Origin: Adiantum capillus-veneris
Taxonomy: Eukaryota > Streptophyta > Polypodiopsida > Polypodiales > Pteridaceae
Length of the DNA stretch: 64,000 nt
Direction of reading: 5' to 3'
NCBI GenBank assembly: GCA_014529385.2
Contig: CM043945.1
Location: forward strand, 139,664,241 to 139,728,240
The notes beneath the pieces were generated by a model. That model was given only the letters and a program-made list of their open reading frames with translations. It did not search any database and had not been told where the DNA came from. A program made the position numbers and the translations under genes. Of the stretch, positions 24,751 through 35,862 are shown piece by piece; the first letter of the stretch is position 1; each line of letters starts with the position of its first letter.

Positions 24751-24835
24751 CTATATTCTCTTGTGTGTGAAATCTATCTCTCTCCATTAAGTAATCTACT
24801 CAAATATCTATTTAGCTACGTCATATTTCCTAAGA
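24098..24835 (+). repeat. 5' LTR of outer copia
   Basis: About 738 bp starting TGTTAAGTATGGAGCC, matching 38957-39702. It contains GC-rich TGGCCGG-type minisatellite words, a TATA box, and a (CT)n tract (24712-24748) that is about twice as long as in the 3' LTR. The end is placed just before the primer site. Confidence 0.9.
24499..24507 (+). promoter_or_regulatory. TATA box in LTR
   Basis: TATAAAAGG in a CCTATAAAAGGAGGCC context. It is conserved at 39390-39398 in the 3' LTR and is a likely Pol II core promoter of the outer copia element. Confidence 0.6.
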
Positions 24836-24837
24836 AC

Positions 24838-24850
24838 TCGTATCAGAGCA
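24838..24850 (+). promoter_or_regulatory. primer binding site, tRNA-iMet type
   Basis: CGTATCAGAGC follows the LTR within a few bases and corresponds to the canonical TGGTATCAGAGC with its first bases altered. Confidence 0.75.
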
Positions 24851-24902
24851 AGGTTTGCTCGTAGCTAAATTATCTCAAGGAAAGAATTCCTTGAATTGAG
24901 TT

Positions 24903-25628
24903 ATGGCGGAGGAAGGGAAGCTCAAGTTTTCAACGGCAAAAACTACCAACATTGGAAGATGCAGATTGAAGACTATCTCTACCAGAAGAACCTCTATTTG
25001 CCACTAGGCGGTCTTGCGACAAAGTCCACAACAATGGCAGATGAAGCATGGATTGTTGTCCTTGATCGAAAGGCGTGGGAACAATCCGATTAAGCTTGGC
25101 GTCAACGGTGGCCTTCAATGTTTTGGAGATGAAGACCACGGAGGACTTGATGAAGTCACTTGACAACTTCTACAAGAAACCATCGGCATCCAATAAGGTA
25201 TTTCTTATGAAGCGCTTGTTCAATCTAAAGATGGTAGAGAATGGTTTAGTTGTTGCAGAACACCTAAATGAATTTAACACAAACATAAGTCAACTTCGAT
25301 CGGTGAAAATCAATTTCGATGACGAAGTGCGAGCTCTCCTTATACTATCATCTCTACCGAATCGTTGGGACAGCCTTGTGATGGTTGTAAGTAATTCTAT
25401 TTCTGGCACAAATACTCTTAAGTTTGATGATGTTGTGTGTGTTCTCCTAAGCCAAGAAATACGAAGGACAAGCACAGGAGAATCATCAAGTGCTGTACAG
25501 TCAGTGGAAACAAGAGGAAGGCCTAAAGAGAGGTTCAAAACCCAAAAGGGTCGTGATCGCTCAAGACAAATCAAGTCACACACAAAGTCACTTCTTGAAT
25601 GTTGGAACTGTAGCAAGAAGGGCCATGT
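24903..25628 (+). pseudogene. outer copia Gag, 5' part, frameshifted
   Basis: The likely start is the ATG at 24903 (MAEEGKLK). A shift near 24930 leads to FNGKNYQHWKMQIEDYLYQK, the N-terminal Gag core of copia elements (UBN2-type). A one-base loss near 25070 changes frame again to LGTIRLSLASTVAFNVL and then to the conserved HLNEFN region and LPNRWDSLV. The last residues are LECWNCSKKGHV, the first half of a CCHC zinc knuckle (C-x2-C-x4-H). The final C lies beyond the 6.65-kb insertion at about 32285. Gag normally packages the element's RNA. Confidence 0.9.
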
Positions 25629-27875
25629 TGGAGAGGGGGAATGGGGGAATGCACCCGACACAAACACAAGGGCCTCTCTATAGCTCAGGGTATTCACAAC
25701 ACCCCTATCCTCTCAGAAGACACCTTCAAAGAAACACTTTACACTAGCAGACCATCGCCTGCTCACTTTCCACTGCTCACACACTCCACAAACCCACCAC
25801 ACAGCGCACACCTACTACCATTGACTGTCTCCACCCTTACACAGGCACACAGCCACTCAATCACACTCTCTCATACAAAACACCGTCGGTCTGGGGGCAC
25901 ATACATCCACGCAACCGGTACTGAGGGGAAACATGAAAGCAGGAGAAAGAGAAGGGGGGAAGGGGAAACAACAGCAAGGGAAGGCAACTGTGGCTTGATT
26001 GCACTTCCAAAACCATGTACACCGGCTTGCACTGCAATCACCATCGCTATTTTCAATCAAAGTTACAAAGGGGCTAGCTTGCTAGAGAACTCTACTTTGT
26101 AGGCTTCAAACGGCACCCAAAAGGCCAAGCAAAAAAATCCCTTCATTTTACTCAATTTTGACTTTTATAGGGGGGTCTTTAATTTCGGAAATTGCCCTTC
26201 AATTGGTCCATCTGGCATCCATTTTGGTATTTTTGGGAAGGGGGCACCGCCTTGCTCTATCTGCTCTCTTCTTCTCTCTTTTGCACTTGGGGGGGGACAT
26301 TAGCGATGTCGCTATTGCCTCTTGGCTTTTTATTTTTTTATTTTCTTTCACCTTCTTTTTTTACCCCCTTTGGGGCCTATTTTGCACTTCTCCTTTTGAC
26401 TCATTTTGAGTTATCTGTTCGGCTCCTCTTGCCACTTCTTCCTTTATTTCTCTCTCCCTCTGCTTCGCTTTGGTCTTGGACTTGGCTTGTCCTTTACTTT
26501 GCCCGGATGGCCCTTGGCTTGGCCCATCCGCTCTTGAGCTCATTCTCCCTCTCTCTATGCGGGAACTATCCCCTGCCCCCTGCCCTCGAGCATTAGCGAC
26601 CTCGCTAAGGGGGGGGGGGGGGGGGTCTCTTCAAAACAGTGTTGGGCCTCGACGGGCGCGGGAACAAGTCCCCTTATCAGGCGCCACGAACATCACATGC
26701 CTTACAGGCGTGCGCCACCGGCGCCACCCCCCTTGTCTACTGCATTGCCCAAAACCACCATGGGTGCACCCATTGGCGGCCTTGCACCGCACGCAGAACC
26801 GCCGCCACCACCAACGCAGTGCCGGCAAGGGCCCTCCATAGCCAACGGGAGGGAGAGCTCCCCTCTCTCTTCCCTTGTGCTCATTTGAGCGCTCACGGCC
26901 CAGCTCATATGCCCCTTGTTGCCATGTTTGCACCCCGTATGTGGGTTCTTCCTCGCCCGCCATGTGGAAGCTCGCAGGTGTTCCTCCCCACAATGGCCTC
27001 CAAGGCCTTCAAAAAACTCATCCTTTATACTTTAAAAAACCTCTTTTTTTGCTTGTATTGGGTACTCTGTTAGGTCTTGCCCAGTTGGACTATGCACCGG
27101 CTTCAAAGCCCGACCAAAACCCACCGTTTTCATCTTCGCATCATCTGCCTCTTGCCCCATTTTGAGATCTTCAATGCTACCATCTGAGGCCGCGAAAAAA
27201 GCCAAAAAGCATCTGCCACTTTCCTCTCTCGGCATTACCTCCCAACTTCGTTCTGCTGCATCTAGCTGACCGAGTATCTGATTGAAGCACCAATGATTTG
27301 TGCTAGCTCCAAATGACACACACTATCATCGAGAACTTTGGCGAGGCCAAAACGATGCCAGATGGCGCATTTTCCAGTGCAGCTAAGTGGGCTCAGACCC
27401 GATCCCCGGAAAAAATTCATCTGACCTTAACTTGCTATCCAGAGCTCCGATTCGCATTTTGAAAAGACAGGCATGCTCCGTAACTCGAGCACTAGACATG
27501 TATCTGCTCACATCTGCCTGGGTCACCTGTCCCCAGTTGCCTTGTCCGTCGAGGATCTGCTACACACTCTAGCTTTAAACTTCAATATCTTGCACACCAG
27601 GGTTCCGTTTGACGAGCCGTTTGGACCGACTTCTAGAGCACACTAAACACAACATTCTAGGACACTGACTTGGCATTTCGGACACCTTCATCTGCCATCC
27701 CATGTGGACTATCCTGCAACAATTTTGGCCTAAAAATCCGCTTTAAGCATACATCTCCGCTATCCTTTGGCTGCCTAGGGCCTTGGCACCTGCCCTAACC
27801 TTCTGCACTGCACTCGACTGCTGTCTTTGCCTCGCATAGACCATTTCCTAGCTCGAACCAACTTTGGTTGCACCA
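25629..27875 (-). repeat. 3' LTR of the Gag-only element
   Basis: 2,247 bp. On the plus strand it runs from TGGAGAGGGGGAATGG to GGTTGCACCA, which on the minus strand gives TGGTGCAACC...CTCTCCA. It matches 30015-32277. It contains poly-G runs of 8 (26290-26297) and 17 (26609-26625). The reverse complement of 27876-27898 is purine-rich (AAAAAGGGAGTGGGCAATGA) and serves as the polypurine tract upstream of this LTR. Proline-rich open frames inside are not supported as genes. Confidence 0.88.
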
Positions 27876-28236
27876 TCATTGCCCACTCCCTTTTTGAACA
27901 TTTATGTTCAACCACACATAGGCTTACTGCACCAAAAAGTTGCATACAAAAAACAAACTATCTGTACACCATAAAGAAACCCTTTGTACACTGCAAAACC
28001 ACCTAGTATATGTACAAAAACTGGCATTTGTCACCCGCTCTCTTTGCTTATGCAGGTTTCCCAACCCCCTGCTTTAGTTGTCATCAACCGCCTGGGTCGA
28101 ACACCTTGCATTGGTCCCTTTCATCCACTTGCAACAACATTGCGTAGTGCCACACCAAGGCACATATCCAACCACATATCCAACTTGCCATTAGCATGCT
28201 TCTACCACTCCAAGCACTTATTGGAAAATTTCCCAC

Positions 28237-29934
28237 TCACAACCAAGCATCTCCAAGAACACCAAATAAAGCACCCTCGTGCTCACCATCCACTTCATCC
28301 AACATTCTCGACATACCTGCACCATCGCTCGCACCAAGTAAACCTAGCATATCCAACCCGCCCTCACATCCAGTTAAAGCTAGATCCTCATCTAGCAGGT
28401 CCTGCACCTGCTCAACAGCACACTGCACAACTGCTTTTATCACCATTCCTTTCAGCCACCACTTACAGACCTCCTCACAAAGCTTGTATACCGCCTTGGA
28501 ATCTACATCACCTTTCATAGAGGGCATTGACTGCGTAGGAAGCACCTCTAAATTTCAATTCTCTTTGTTCTTCTCACTTGCCACAAACTCAATTCCATCA
28601 TCGTCGAGCTCCTCCTCGTGAATTGGCCCTTCAAGATCAATAAGCACCACCTGCTTGTCCGCTGCAATTACCTGCTCTTCTACTGCTACATCCTCAAGCT
28701 GTGCCAAGGAAGAGAGAAACTCGTTCTCTATCACATCCTCCTCGTCCTCTTCCATAGGTACCGCTGCTCTAACCCTTTTGGTAAAATTTTGCACCTATTG
28801 CACCACCATGGCATACTCTACTGCTACTTTTACCAACATGGCCATTAGCATGGCACTGCACACCAGTTTTACCTACACTTCACCACCCGTAGGCCTAGAC
28901 TGCTCCATTTGGTCTGCACTAAGCACTTCGGCTTGCACTTCACGCTGCTCCTCGCACACATTTATAGCCTCTCCACTCACATGTAAAAGGTCGAACTTAT
29001 CATACCTCGATTGAGACGACTCGGTCTCCCAACTTGTATCTGCGTCCATAGAGCTATCATCACTCGACCCAGTCTCCTCTTCAGTCTCAAGCTCACGAAT
29101 CTCCTCTAGCTTCACCGCTTCAACCTCGTCTGCAAACCGCACTCCTTGCTCTTTACCGCACTTCAATGGACCTTCAACAACTACACTTGAATTTGACAAC
29201 ACATTCTTTGTCCACTTTGGAACCACCTGCACTTCCTCCACAATTGGAACTGCTCTAGCCGGCATCTTTGGCATAGGAACCATCCTGTCTCTTTGCAGCC
29301 AAAGAACCCTTGGTTCTTTTCGCACTTGCACTTCTCTTTGCACCACCTGCGGCTCCACTACCACCGCATCACACTGCCTTGGCTTCATCGCACTTGGCAA
29401 ACCTTGCCTAGCCTCGCGGTTCTTCAAAACCTTTTTAGTTCGCCGTCTCGCTAGAGCTATTGCCTCTTCATACAACATTGGGCCATCTACCTACACTTTA
29501 TCTCGCACTTCCTCATGCAGGCAATCTATGAATTTACACAATTTCAAAAAACTGGCATTTTCTGCAGGAGTTACCTTGATCAATTTCCCCCATAGGGCTT
29601 TGAATTCCCACTTGAACACTTGAAAATCTCCCTCCAAGCTTTGCTTTAAACTGTCTAGCTTCCTCTTTACCTCATCTAGCTGCGCATCCGCAACAAATTT
29701 GCTTCGAAAATCCGCCTCTAGGGCTTCGCCATCTGCTTTTTCTTCTTCACCAAGGCTATCGAACCATAGCTTTGCTTTACCACGAACCAAGAGCGGGAAC
29801 ACTTGTACCACACCATCTTCTCTTGATAAACCGTTTTCCAACACGAACAAGACATGTTTCCGCATCTTCAACCCCAGTGAAAATGGAAAATCCTGTCCAA
29901 GCCATCACTAACAGCACCCGCTCTTCAAAGGCCG
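28237..29934 (-). pseudogene. Ty3/gypsy-type Gag of the nested element
   Basis: Minus-strand frames 29871-29491, 29478-28873, 28794-28555 and 28545-28237 share one reading frame, separated only by single stops. They are therefore one gene of about 560 codons with three internal stops. The frame is open upstream to about 29934. Residues such as RGKAKLWFDSLGEEEKADGE, LEADFRSKF and LDSLKQSLEGDFQVF match the retrotransposon Gag capsid region. Across the first stop the text continues naturally from EEVRDKV to DGPMLYEEAIALARRRTKK, typical of the end of that domain. The C-terminal part is acidic and has no CCHC knuckle. Nothing pol-like follows. Capsid formation is the known family role, and dependence on a partner element for other enzymes is inferred. 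Confidence 0.82.
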
Positions 29935-29989
29935 CACCTTTGGCATCACCCAAATCACAGCTTTGACTTCAACTAGGAGTATTAGTATA

Positions 29990-30014
29990 CTCCTCCGTGG
30001 GGGACACCAGAAGA
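29990..30014 (-). promoter_or_regulatory. putative primer binding site of the Gag-only element
   Basis: On the minus strand the 5' LTR end CTCTCCA is followed by TCTTC and then TGGTGTCCCCCACGGAG. The TGG start and position fit a primer site, but I cannot assign the tRNA. Confidence 0.5.
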
Positions 30015-32277
30015 TGGAGAGGGGGAATGGGGGAACACGCCTGGCACAAACACAAGGGCCTCTCTATAGCTCAGGGTATTCACAACACCCCTATCTTCTC
30101 AAAAAACACCTTCAAAGAAACACTTTACACTAGCAGACCACCGCCTGCTCAATTTCCACTTCTCACACACTCCACAAACCCACCACACAGTGCACACCTA
30201 CTACCACTGCCTATCTCCACCCTTACACACGCACACAGCCACTCAATCACACTCTCTCACACAAAACACCGTCGGTTGGAGGGGCACACACATCCACGCA
30301 ACTGACACCGAGGGGAAACATGAAAGCAAGAGAAAGAGAAGGGGGGAAGGGGAAACAACAACAAGGGAAGGCAACTATCGCTTGATTGCACTTCAAAAAC
30401 CATGTACACGGGCTTGCACTGCCATCACCATGGCCATTTTCAATCAAAGTTACAAAAGGGCTAGCTTGCTAGAGAACTCCACTTTGTAAGCTTCAAACAA
30501 CACCCAAAAGGCCAAGCAAAAAAAGCCCTTCATTTTAGTCAATTTTGACTTTTATGGGGGGGGGGGGGGGTCTTTAATTTGGGAAATTGCCCTTCAATTG
30601 GTCCATCTGGCACCCATTTTTGGTATTTTTGGGAAAGGGGCACCACCTTGCTCTATCTGCTCTCCTCTTCTCTCTTTTGCACTTGGGGGGGGGGGGGGGG
30701 GGGGGGGGGGGGCATTAGCGATGTCGCTATTGCCCCTTGGCTTTTTATTTTTTTATTTTCTTTCACCTTCTTTTTTTACCCCCTTTGGGGACTATTTTGT
30801 ACTGCTCCTTTTGACTCATTTTGACTTATTGTCCGGCTCCTCTTGCCACTTCTTCCTTTATTTCTCTCTCCCTCTGCTTCTCTTTGGTCCCGGCCTTGGC
30901 TTGTCCTTTACTTTGCCCGGATGGCCCATTTGGCCGCTCTTGAGCTCATTCTCCCTCTCTCTATGCGGGAACTATCGCCTGCCCCTTGCCCTCAAGCATT
31001 AGCGACCTCGATAATGGGGGGGGGGGGGGGTTCTCTTCAAAAATTGTTGGGCCTCAACGGGCGCTGGAACAAGCCCCCTCATCAGGCATCACATCATCAC
31101 ATGCCTTACAGGCGTGTGCCACCGGCGCCACCCCCCTCGTCTATTGCATTGACCAAAATCACCGCGGATGTGCCCATTGGCCGCCTCGTGCCACACATAG
31201 AACCGCCGCCACCAGCTACGCAGCGCCCGCAAGGGCCCGCCATAGCCAACGGGAGGGAGAGCTCCCCTCTCTCTTCCCTTGTGTGTTCATTTAAGCGCTC
31301 ACGGCCCGACTTATATGCCCCTTGTTTCCATGCCTGCACCCCGCATGTGGGTTCTTCCCCGCCCGCCACGTGGTAGCTCGCAGGTGTTCCTCCCCACAAT
31401 GGCCTCCAAGGCCTTCAAAAAAGTCATCCTTTATACTTAAAAGAACCTCTTTTTTTGCTTGTATTGGGTATTGTGTTAGGTCCTGCCCAGTTGGCCTATG
31501 CACTGGCTTCGAAGCCCGACTGAAATGCACCATTTTCATCTTCGAATCATCTACCTCTTGCCCCATTTTGAGATCTCCAATGCTACCATCTGAGGCCGCA
31601 AAAAAGCCAAAAAGAATCTTCCACTTTCCTCTCTTGGCATTACCTCCCGACTTCCTTTTGCTGCATGTAGCTGACCGAGTATCCTATTGAAGCACCGTTG
31701 ATTTCTGCTAGCTCCAAATGACGCACACTATCATCGAGAACTTTGGTGAGGCTGAAATGATGCCAGATGGTGCATTTTCCAGTGCAGCTAAGTGGGCTCA
31801 GACCAGCCCCCGAAAAAAATTCAACTGACCTTCACTTGCTATCCAGAGCTCCAATTCGCATTCTGAAAAGACAAGCATGCTCCATAACTCAAGCACTACA
31901 CATGTATCTGCTCACATCTGCCTGGGTCACCTCTCCCAGCTGCCCTGTCTGTCGGGGATCTGCTACACACTCCAACTTTAAACTTCAGTATCTTGCACAC
32001 CGAGGTTCCGTTTGACAAGCCGTCCAGACCGGCTTGTGGAGCACACTAAACACTACATTCTAGGACATTGACTTGGCATTTCAAACAACTTCATTTTCCA
32101 TCCCATCTGGACTATCCTCAGTACTTTTGGCCTAAAAAGCCGCTTTAAGCATACATCTCCGCTATCCTTTGGCTGCCTACGACCTTGGCACCTGCCCTAG
32201 CCTTCTGCGCTGCACTCGACTGCTGCCTTTGCCTGGCATAAACCATTTCCTAGCTCAGACCAATTTTGGCTGCACCA
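30015..32277 (-). repeat. 5' LTR of the Gag-only element
   Basis: 2,263 bp, matching 25629-27875 throughout with scattered substitutions. Poly-G runs here are longer: 15 (30556-30570), 28 (30685-30712) and about 14 (31017-31030). GC-rich frames (for example 30843-31376) are LTR sequence and are not claimed as genes. Confidence 0.88.
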
Positions 32278-32598
32278 ACGTCAAGAAGGATTGCTGGTCC
32301 AAGAAGAAGCAGGAGACTGAGTCTCAAGAAAACAAGCCAACATCGGAGGCCAATGTGGCAGGTAAAGTAGAGCAAGATGCTCTAATTCTCTCATTAGACA
32401 ATGTGTCTAATTCTTGGATAGTAGATTCCAGGGCTTTATTCCATGTGACACCACACAAGAAACATTTCCAAGATTACACCAAAGGTAATTTGGGAATGTA
32501 AAATGGGGAGATGATAAATTTTGTGACATTGTCGATAAAGGTACTGTTTCTGTCAAAACTGCTAACGAAAATGAATGGATGCTTAAAGAAGTTAGGAA
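32278..32598 (+). pseudogene. outer copia: end of zinc knuckle and protease start
   Basis: Directly after the nested element the frame resumes with VKKDCWSKKKQETESQ, completing the knuckle begun at 25610 (CWNC...H...C). The protease site follows as NSWIVDSRALFHVT. The catalytic triplet is DSR instead of DSG, a G-to-A change that would inactivate it. A frameshift near 32500 leads to a region ending LLTKMNGCLKKLG. The second insertion begins at 32599 inside the VRHVP motif. Confidence 0.85.
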
Positions 32599-32790
32599 TG
32601 TTGGGGTATAAAGCCCAATATGGTCGCCCAGGTAAGTGGGAGGGCCGCCAGGTATGTACACATATTCTTTTGTTAAAACGTAATAAGAACTCACTATGCT
32701 CTACACATTACAGTAGAGCGAGTTCACCATATCGTCGTGCTCTTCTTCTCGCACTCTCTCTCGCGTCGCACTTCCGCTCGTACTCCTTCA
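32599..32790 (+). repeat. 5' LTR of inner copia
   Basis: 192 bp from TGTTGGGGTATAAAGCCC to CGTACTCCTTCA. It matches 35863-36054 with few differences. A TATA-like GGTATAAAG lies within the first 15 bases. Confidence 0.93.
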
Positions 32791-32792
32791 AC

Positions 32793-32804
32793 TGGTATCA
32801 GAGC
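32793..32804 (+). promoter_or_regulatory. primer binding site, tRNA-iMet type
   Basis: A perfect TGGTATCAGAGC two bases after the LTR end. Confidence 0.95.
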
Positions 32805-32805
32805 A

Positions 32806-33990
32806 CAGATCGAGGCTTGGGGCAGCATTTGCAGGTAGCCAGAGTCACATGCTCAGATTGCAGTGAGATTCGACACGCGAAGACACGGCCCCAATTCCTG
32901 TGGGTGAGCTCAGATCAAGGCTCGGGCAGCACTGCAGGAGGCTAGAGTCACCAACTCAGATTGGAGTGAAATTCGACAGGCGAAGACACGGCCCCAAATC
33001 CTGTGGGAGCACTCGAAGGGCTTGGTGTTCTCAGAATTTCATTCTGAGGTCATCTCGGCCACCGTTTGGCTTCGACAAAGGTCTGCGCAGGCCATTTTCG
33101 ACTACGTGGTCTCGGCGGGTGCAGATCCGACTCTGCAAATTTGGGGTTTTCGGCCTACGACTGCAGGTGTTGAGGATATCGACACTCCCAGAGTGTTGAT
33201 TTGTGGCTGTCTACACATCGAAGGACGGCTCATAGTTCTTGGAGGCGTGTCACATACGACACGGGCGCATCTACACACAGACTGTAGGCGACATCCACTA
33301 GTTCATCAGGTAGCTTGTGTTTGCTGCTTGATATTCCAGATTTCATCCTGACATTGCAGGTACTTCCACATGGAATGTATTGTCAGAGATGATGTATGTT
33401 TGTTGAGGGTTTGCTGGATGTGAGTCACGCAGCAAACAACCGCCGTAGCGGTTACAGCATATAGTGGGAAATTTGTGGATGTATGACTTTGTGGGAAGTC
33501 TATGTACTGTCAAATTTACTGCAGCCTTTGTTGAGGGTCGAGTGAGGTTTTATTGAGCTGGGGGATTCTCGAATGTTGAGAGCCTTTCGGTGATACAGGT
33601 CTTGGAGCGATCCCTCGAGCACCCTTAGATAGGCAGCTAGGATGTATTGACTATGAGTTAGACAGTTGGGATTGCATCTTTGCTTTACTGCCGTTGAGGC
33701 ATTGTCGCAGTCTATGCTTATAGGACAGTGACAGGACAGTGAGAGACAGTACAGGTGCAGGATAGGTTTACCCGCATCTTACAGTGTCAGAGAGACAGTG
33801 TTTTTTGAGTTGTTTTTGTCTGTTTTTTGAGTACACTAGAGCCATTTTACAAAGGAGACTCTGCCGAAATTTATGCAGAATGTGAAGCTTTCTTGGTTCA
33901 TTTGACAGGTTGATATTGGTTCAGAGTCAGTTTACAGGGGAAACTCTGCCGAATATTTCCCACGAAAGTAAACTACTGTGAAGCGTAGCT
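32806..33990 (+). other. inner copia leader with 105-bp duplication
   Basis: About 1.2 kb of non-coding leader between primer site and Gag start. The segment starting CAGATCGAGGCTTGGG (32806) is repeated at 32911 (CAGATCAAGGCTCGGG), a 105-bp tandem duplication ending near 33010. CGAAGACACGGCCCCAA occurs in both copies. The rest has no recognised feature. Confidence 0.7.
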
Positions 33991-35382
33991 ATGGCTGGAT
34001 CACAGGACACTGCTCTTTACAATATCAAGAAGCTGGATGGAACCAATTTCCCATTGAGGAAGAATCAGATTTGGCACGTGTTGGTACAAAAGAAGTAGAT
34101 AAAACCTATAAAGCTCAAGGGGATAAAACCAGAAGATATGGACGAAGATGAATGGAGCGAAATGGATGAATTGGCACTTTCTACCATTATGCTGACTTTG
34201 GCAGAAAGCATTTACTTCAATGTAGCAGACGAGATGTCGGCTTATCAAGCATGGTTAAAGCTGAGTGATCTTTATGAGAAGCAGAGTGCAACCTTACAGG
34301 TATACTGGCTTAAGAAGCTTGTTGACTTGAAGATGAAAGAAGGGACACCTATGTCCAATCATCTGAATGAATTCAACACAATCTATAGTCAGTTGTCAGC
34401 TCAAGGTGTCAAGTTTGATGAACCTGTTAGAGCTATGTTCGTGTTGATCACATTGCCGGAAAGTTGGGACACTTTTCGCACAGCTTTGAGTAATTCTGCA
34501 CCTCCAGATGGTTTGAACATAGCAGGTGTAGAAGGAAGTCTGCTTACTGAAGAAACCAATAGAAAGACAATGGACAAAGGCAAAGGAACAGCCTTAGTTG
34601 TCAGGGGAAGGACCAAAGAAAAGTACAAAGGTGGAAAGAGGAATTAGTCTCGTAGCAAGTCCCGCAGTGCTAAAGGCAAGAGTGACATAGAATGCTACCA
34701 TTGTGGCAAGAAGGGTCACATGAAAAGAGACTGCAGAGAATGGAAAGCAGAAAAAGGCAAAGAGAAAGCTGAAGACCATGGTGAGAAGAACAAGTCCTCA
34801 GTGAAGATTCAAGAAATAAATGTGACAAACACTGTTGTAGAGGATGACAGTCTAATGTCAGGAGACATCTACTTCTTGAAGAATACAATGGACTCAGCTC
34901 TTCTTACAGCATCTGATGGAAATGCACTGACTGACTGGATTATAGACTCAGGGGCATCACTTCATGTGTCTCCAAACAAGGAGTGGTTTACCTCTTATGT
35001 GACCACTAAAGATCATGTTCGGCTAGGCAATGGGCAGACATGTGAGATCTTAGGTGTTGGAGATGTTCAATTGAAGTTTCAGTATGGCTCTTCTTTCACG
35101 CTGAAGAATGTGAGACATGTTCCCGCAATTACAAAGAGCTTGATCAGCACAGGTTTACTTGATGATGCTGGCTACGTCACCACTTTTGGACAGAACATGT
35201 GGAAGATATCCAAGGGTTCTATGACAGTAGCACATGGAGTAAAGTCTGGAGGACTTTACATGATTTATGTATCAAATGTCTCTAAAAATGTAATCAATGT
35301 AACCGAGAAGCCGAACGTTTCTTTGTGGCATAGCCGGTTAGGACATATGTCCAAGAAGGGAATGGAAATCTTGTCTTTACAT
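33991..35382 (+). pseudogene. inner copia Gag-protease-pre-integrase frame
   Basis: Starts MAGSQDTALYNIKKLDGTNF at the ATG 33991. One frame runs on with two TAG stops (34096-34098 and 34645-34647), both readable as former CAG. Order: Gag core (HLNEFNTIYSQL, LPESWDTFRTALSNS), zinc knuckle CYHCGKKGHMKRDC (about 34693-34734), protease DWIIDSGASLHVS with an intact DSGA (about 34935-34970), then the pre-integrase region LWHSRLGHMSKKGMEILS. The frame then meets the deletion junction near 35372. Confidence 0.93.
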
Positions 35383-35762
35383 TGGTTGGTGGAGCAGTAT
35401 CATGGCGTTCTAGATTACAAGATTGTGTTACTCAGTCTACTACAGAGGCTGAATATGTTGCAGCATCAGAGGCATGCAAAGAATCAATTTGGCTTAATCG
35501 ACTAGTAACAGATTTGGGAATCAAAGAAGAGATGCCTGTGTTATATTGTGATAGTCAAAGTGCTATACAATTGGCTCGCAATCCAGTTTATCACTCAAAG
35601 ACAAAGCATGTGGATGTGAAGTATCATTTCATCAGGGAAATGCTCGAGGATAAGCAAATTCAGCTTGTCAAAGTTCACACCACAGAAAATCCTGCTGATC
35701 TACTTACAAAAGGACTTCCCTTAGAGAGCTTTGCGCATTTGCGCATTTGCGCAAGCAATTAG
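35373..35762 (+). pseudogene. inner copia RNase H end after deletion
   Basis: A different frame from the upstream part: VGGAVSWRSRLQDCVTQST, then TEAEYVAASEACKESIWL, YCDSQSAIQLARNP, KTKHVDVKYHFIREM and ENPADLLTKGLP. This is the C-terminal half of copia RNase H. The junction joins LGHMSKKGMEILS to it directly, so integrase and RT were lost. GCGCATTT is tandemly repeated near 35740. The end is followed by a spacer and the polypurine tract AAGTGGGAGG at 35852-35861. Confidence 0.92.
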
Positions 35763-35862
35763 GTGTAGGTTAGTACATCACTTCTCTACATCTCTTGTAT
35801 ATTAGCTTGTATAGTAGCTTCTCTCACACTTAAAGTACCACATTGGACTTTAAGTGGGAGGT

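Larger units (their letters stand above)
25629..32277 (-). mobile_element. Gag-only LTR element (TR-GAG-like) nested in outer gag
   Basis: A 6.65-kb element with two LTRs (25629-27875 and 30015-32277) and a 2.1-kb interior. The interior's only coding signal is a minus-strand Gag-like frame, so the element lies on the minus strand with its 5' LTR on the right. No protease, RT, RNase H or integrase motif was found. It fits non-autonomous terminal-repeat elements that keep only Gag. It inserted into the zinc-knuckle codons of the outer copia. The flanking tetramers ATGT (25625-25628) and ACGT (32278-32281) are a probable, slightly mutated target duplication. Confidence 0.85.

Noticed and set aside
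26470-27165. GC-rich open frames of 100-145 codons on both strands, repeated at 30.6-31.7 kb
   Set aside because: They lie inside the two LTRs of the Gag-only element, overlap each other in several frames and contain only low-complexity Pro/Ala/Arg text.
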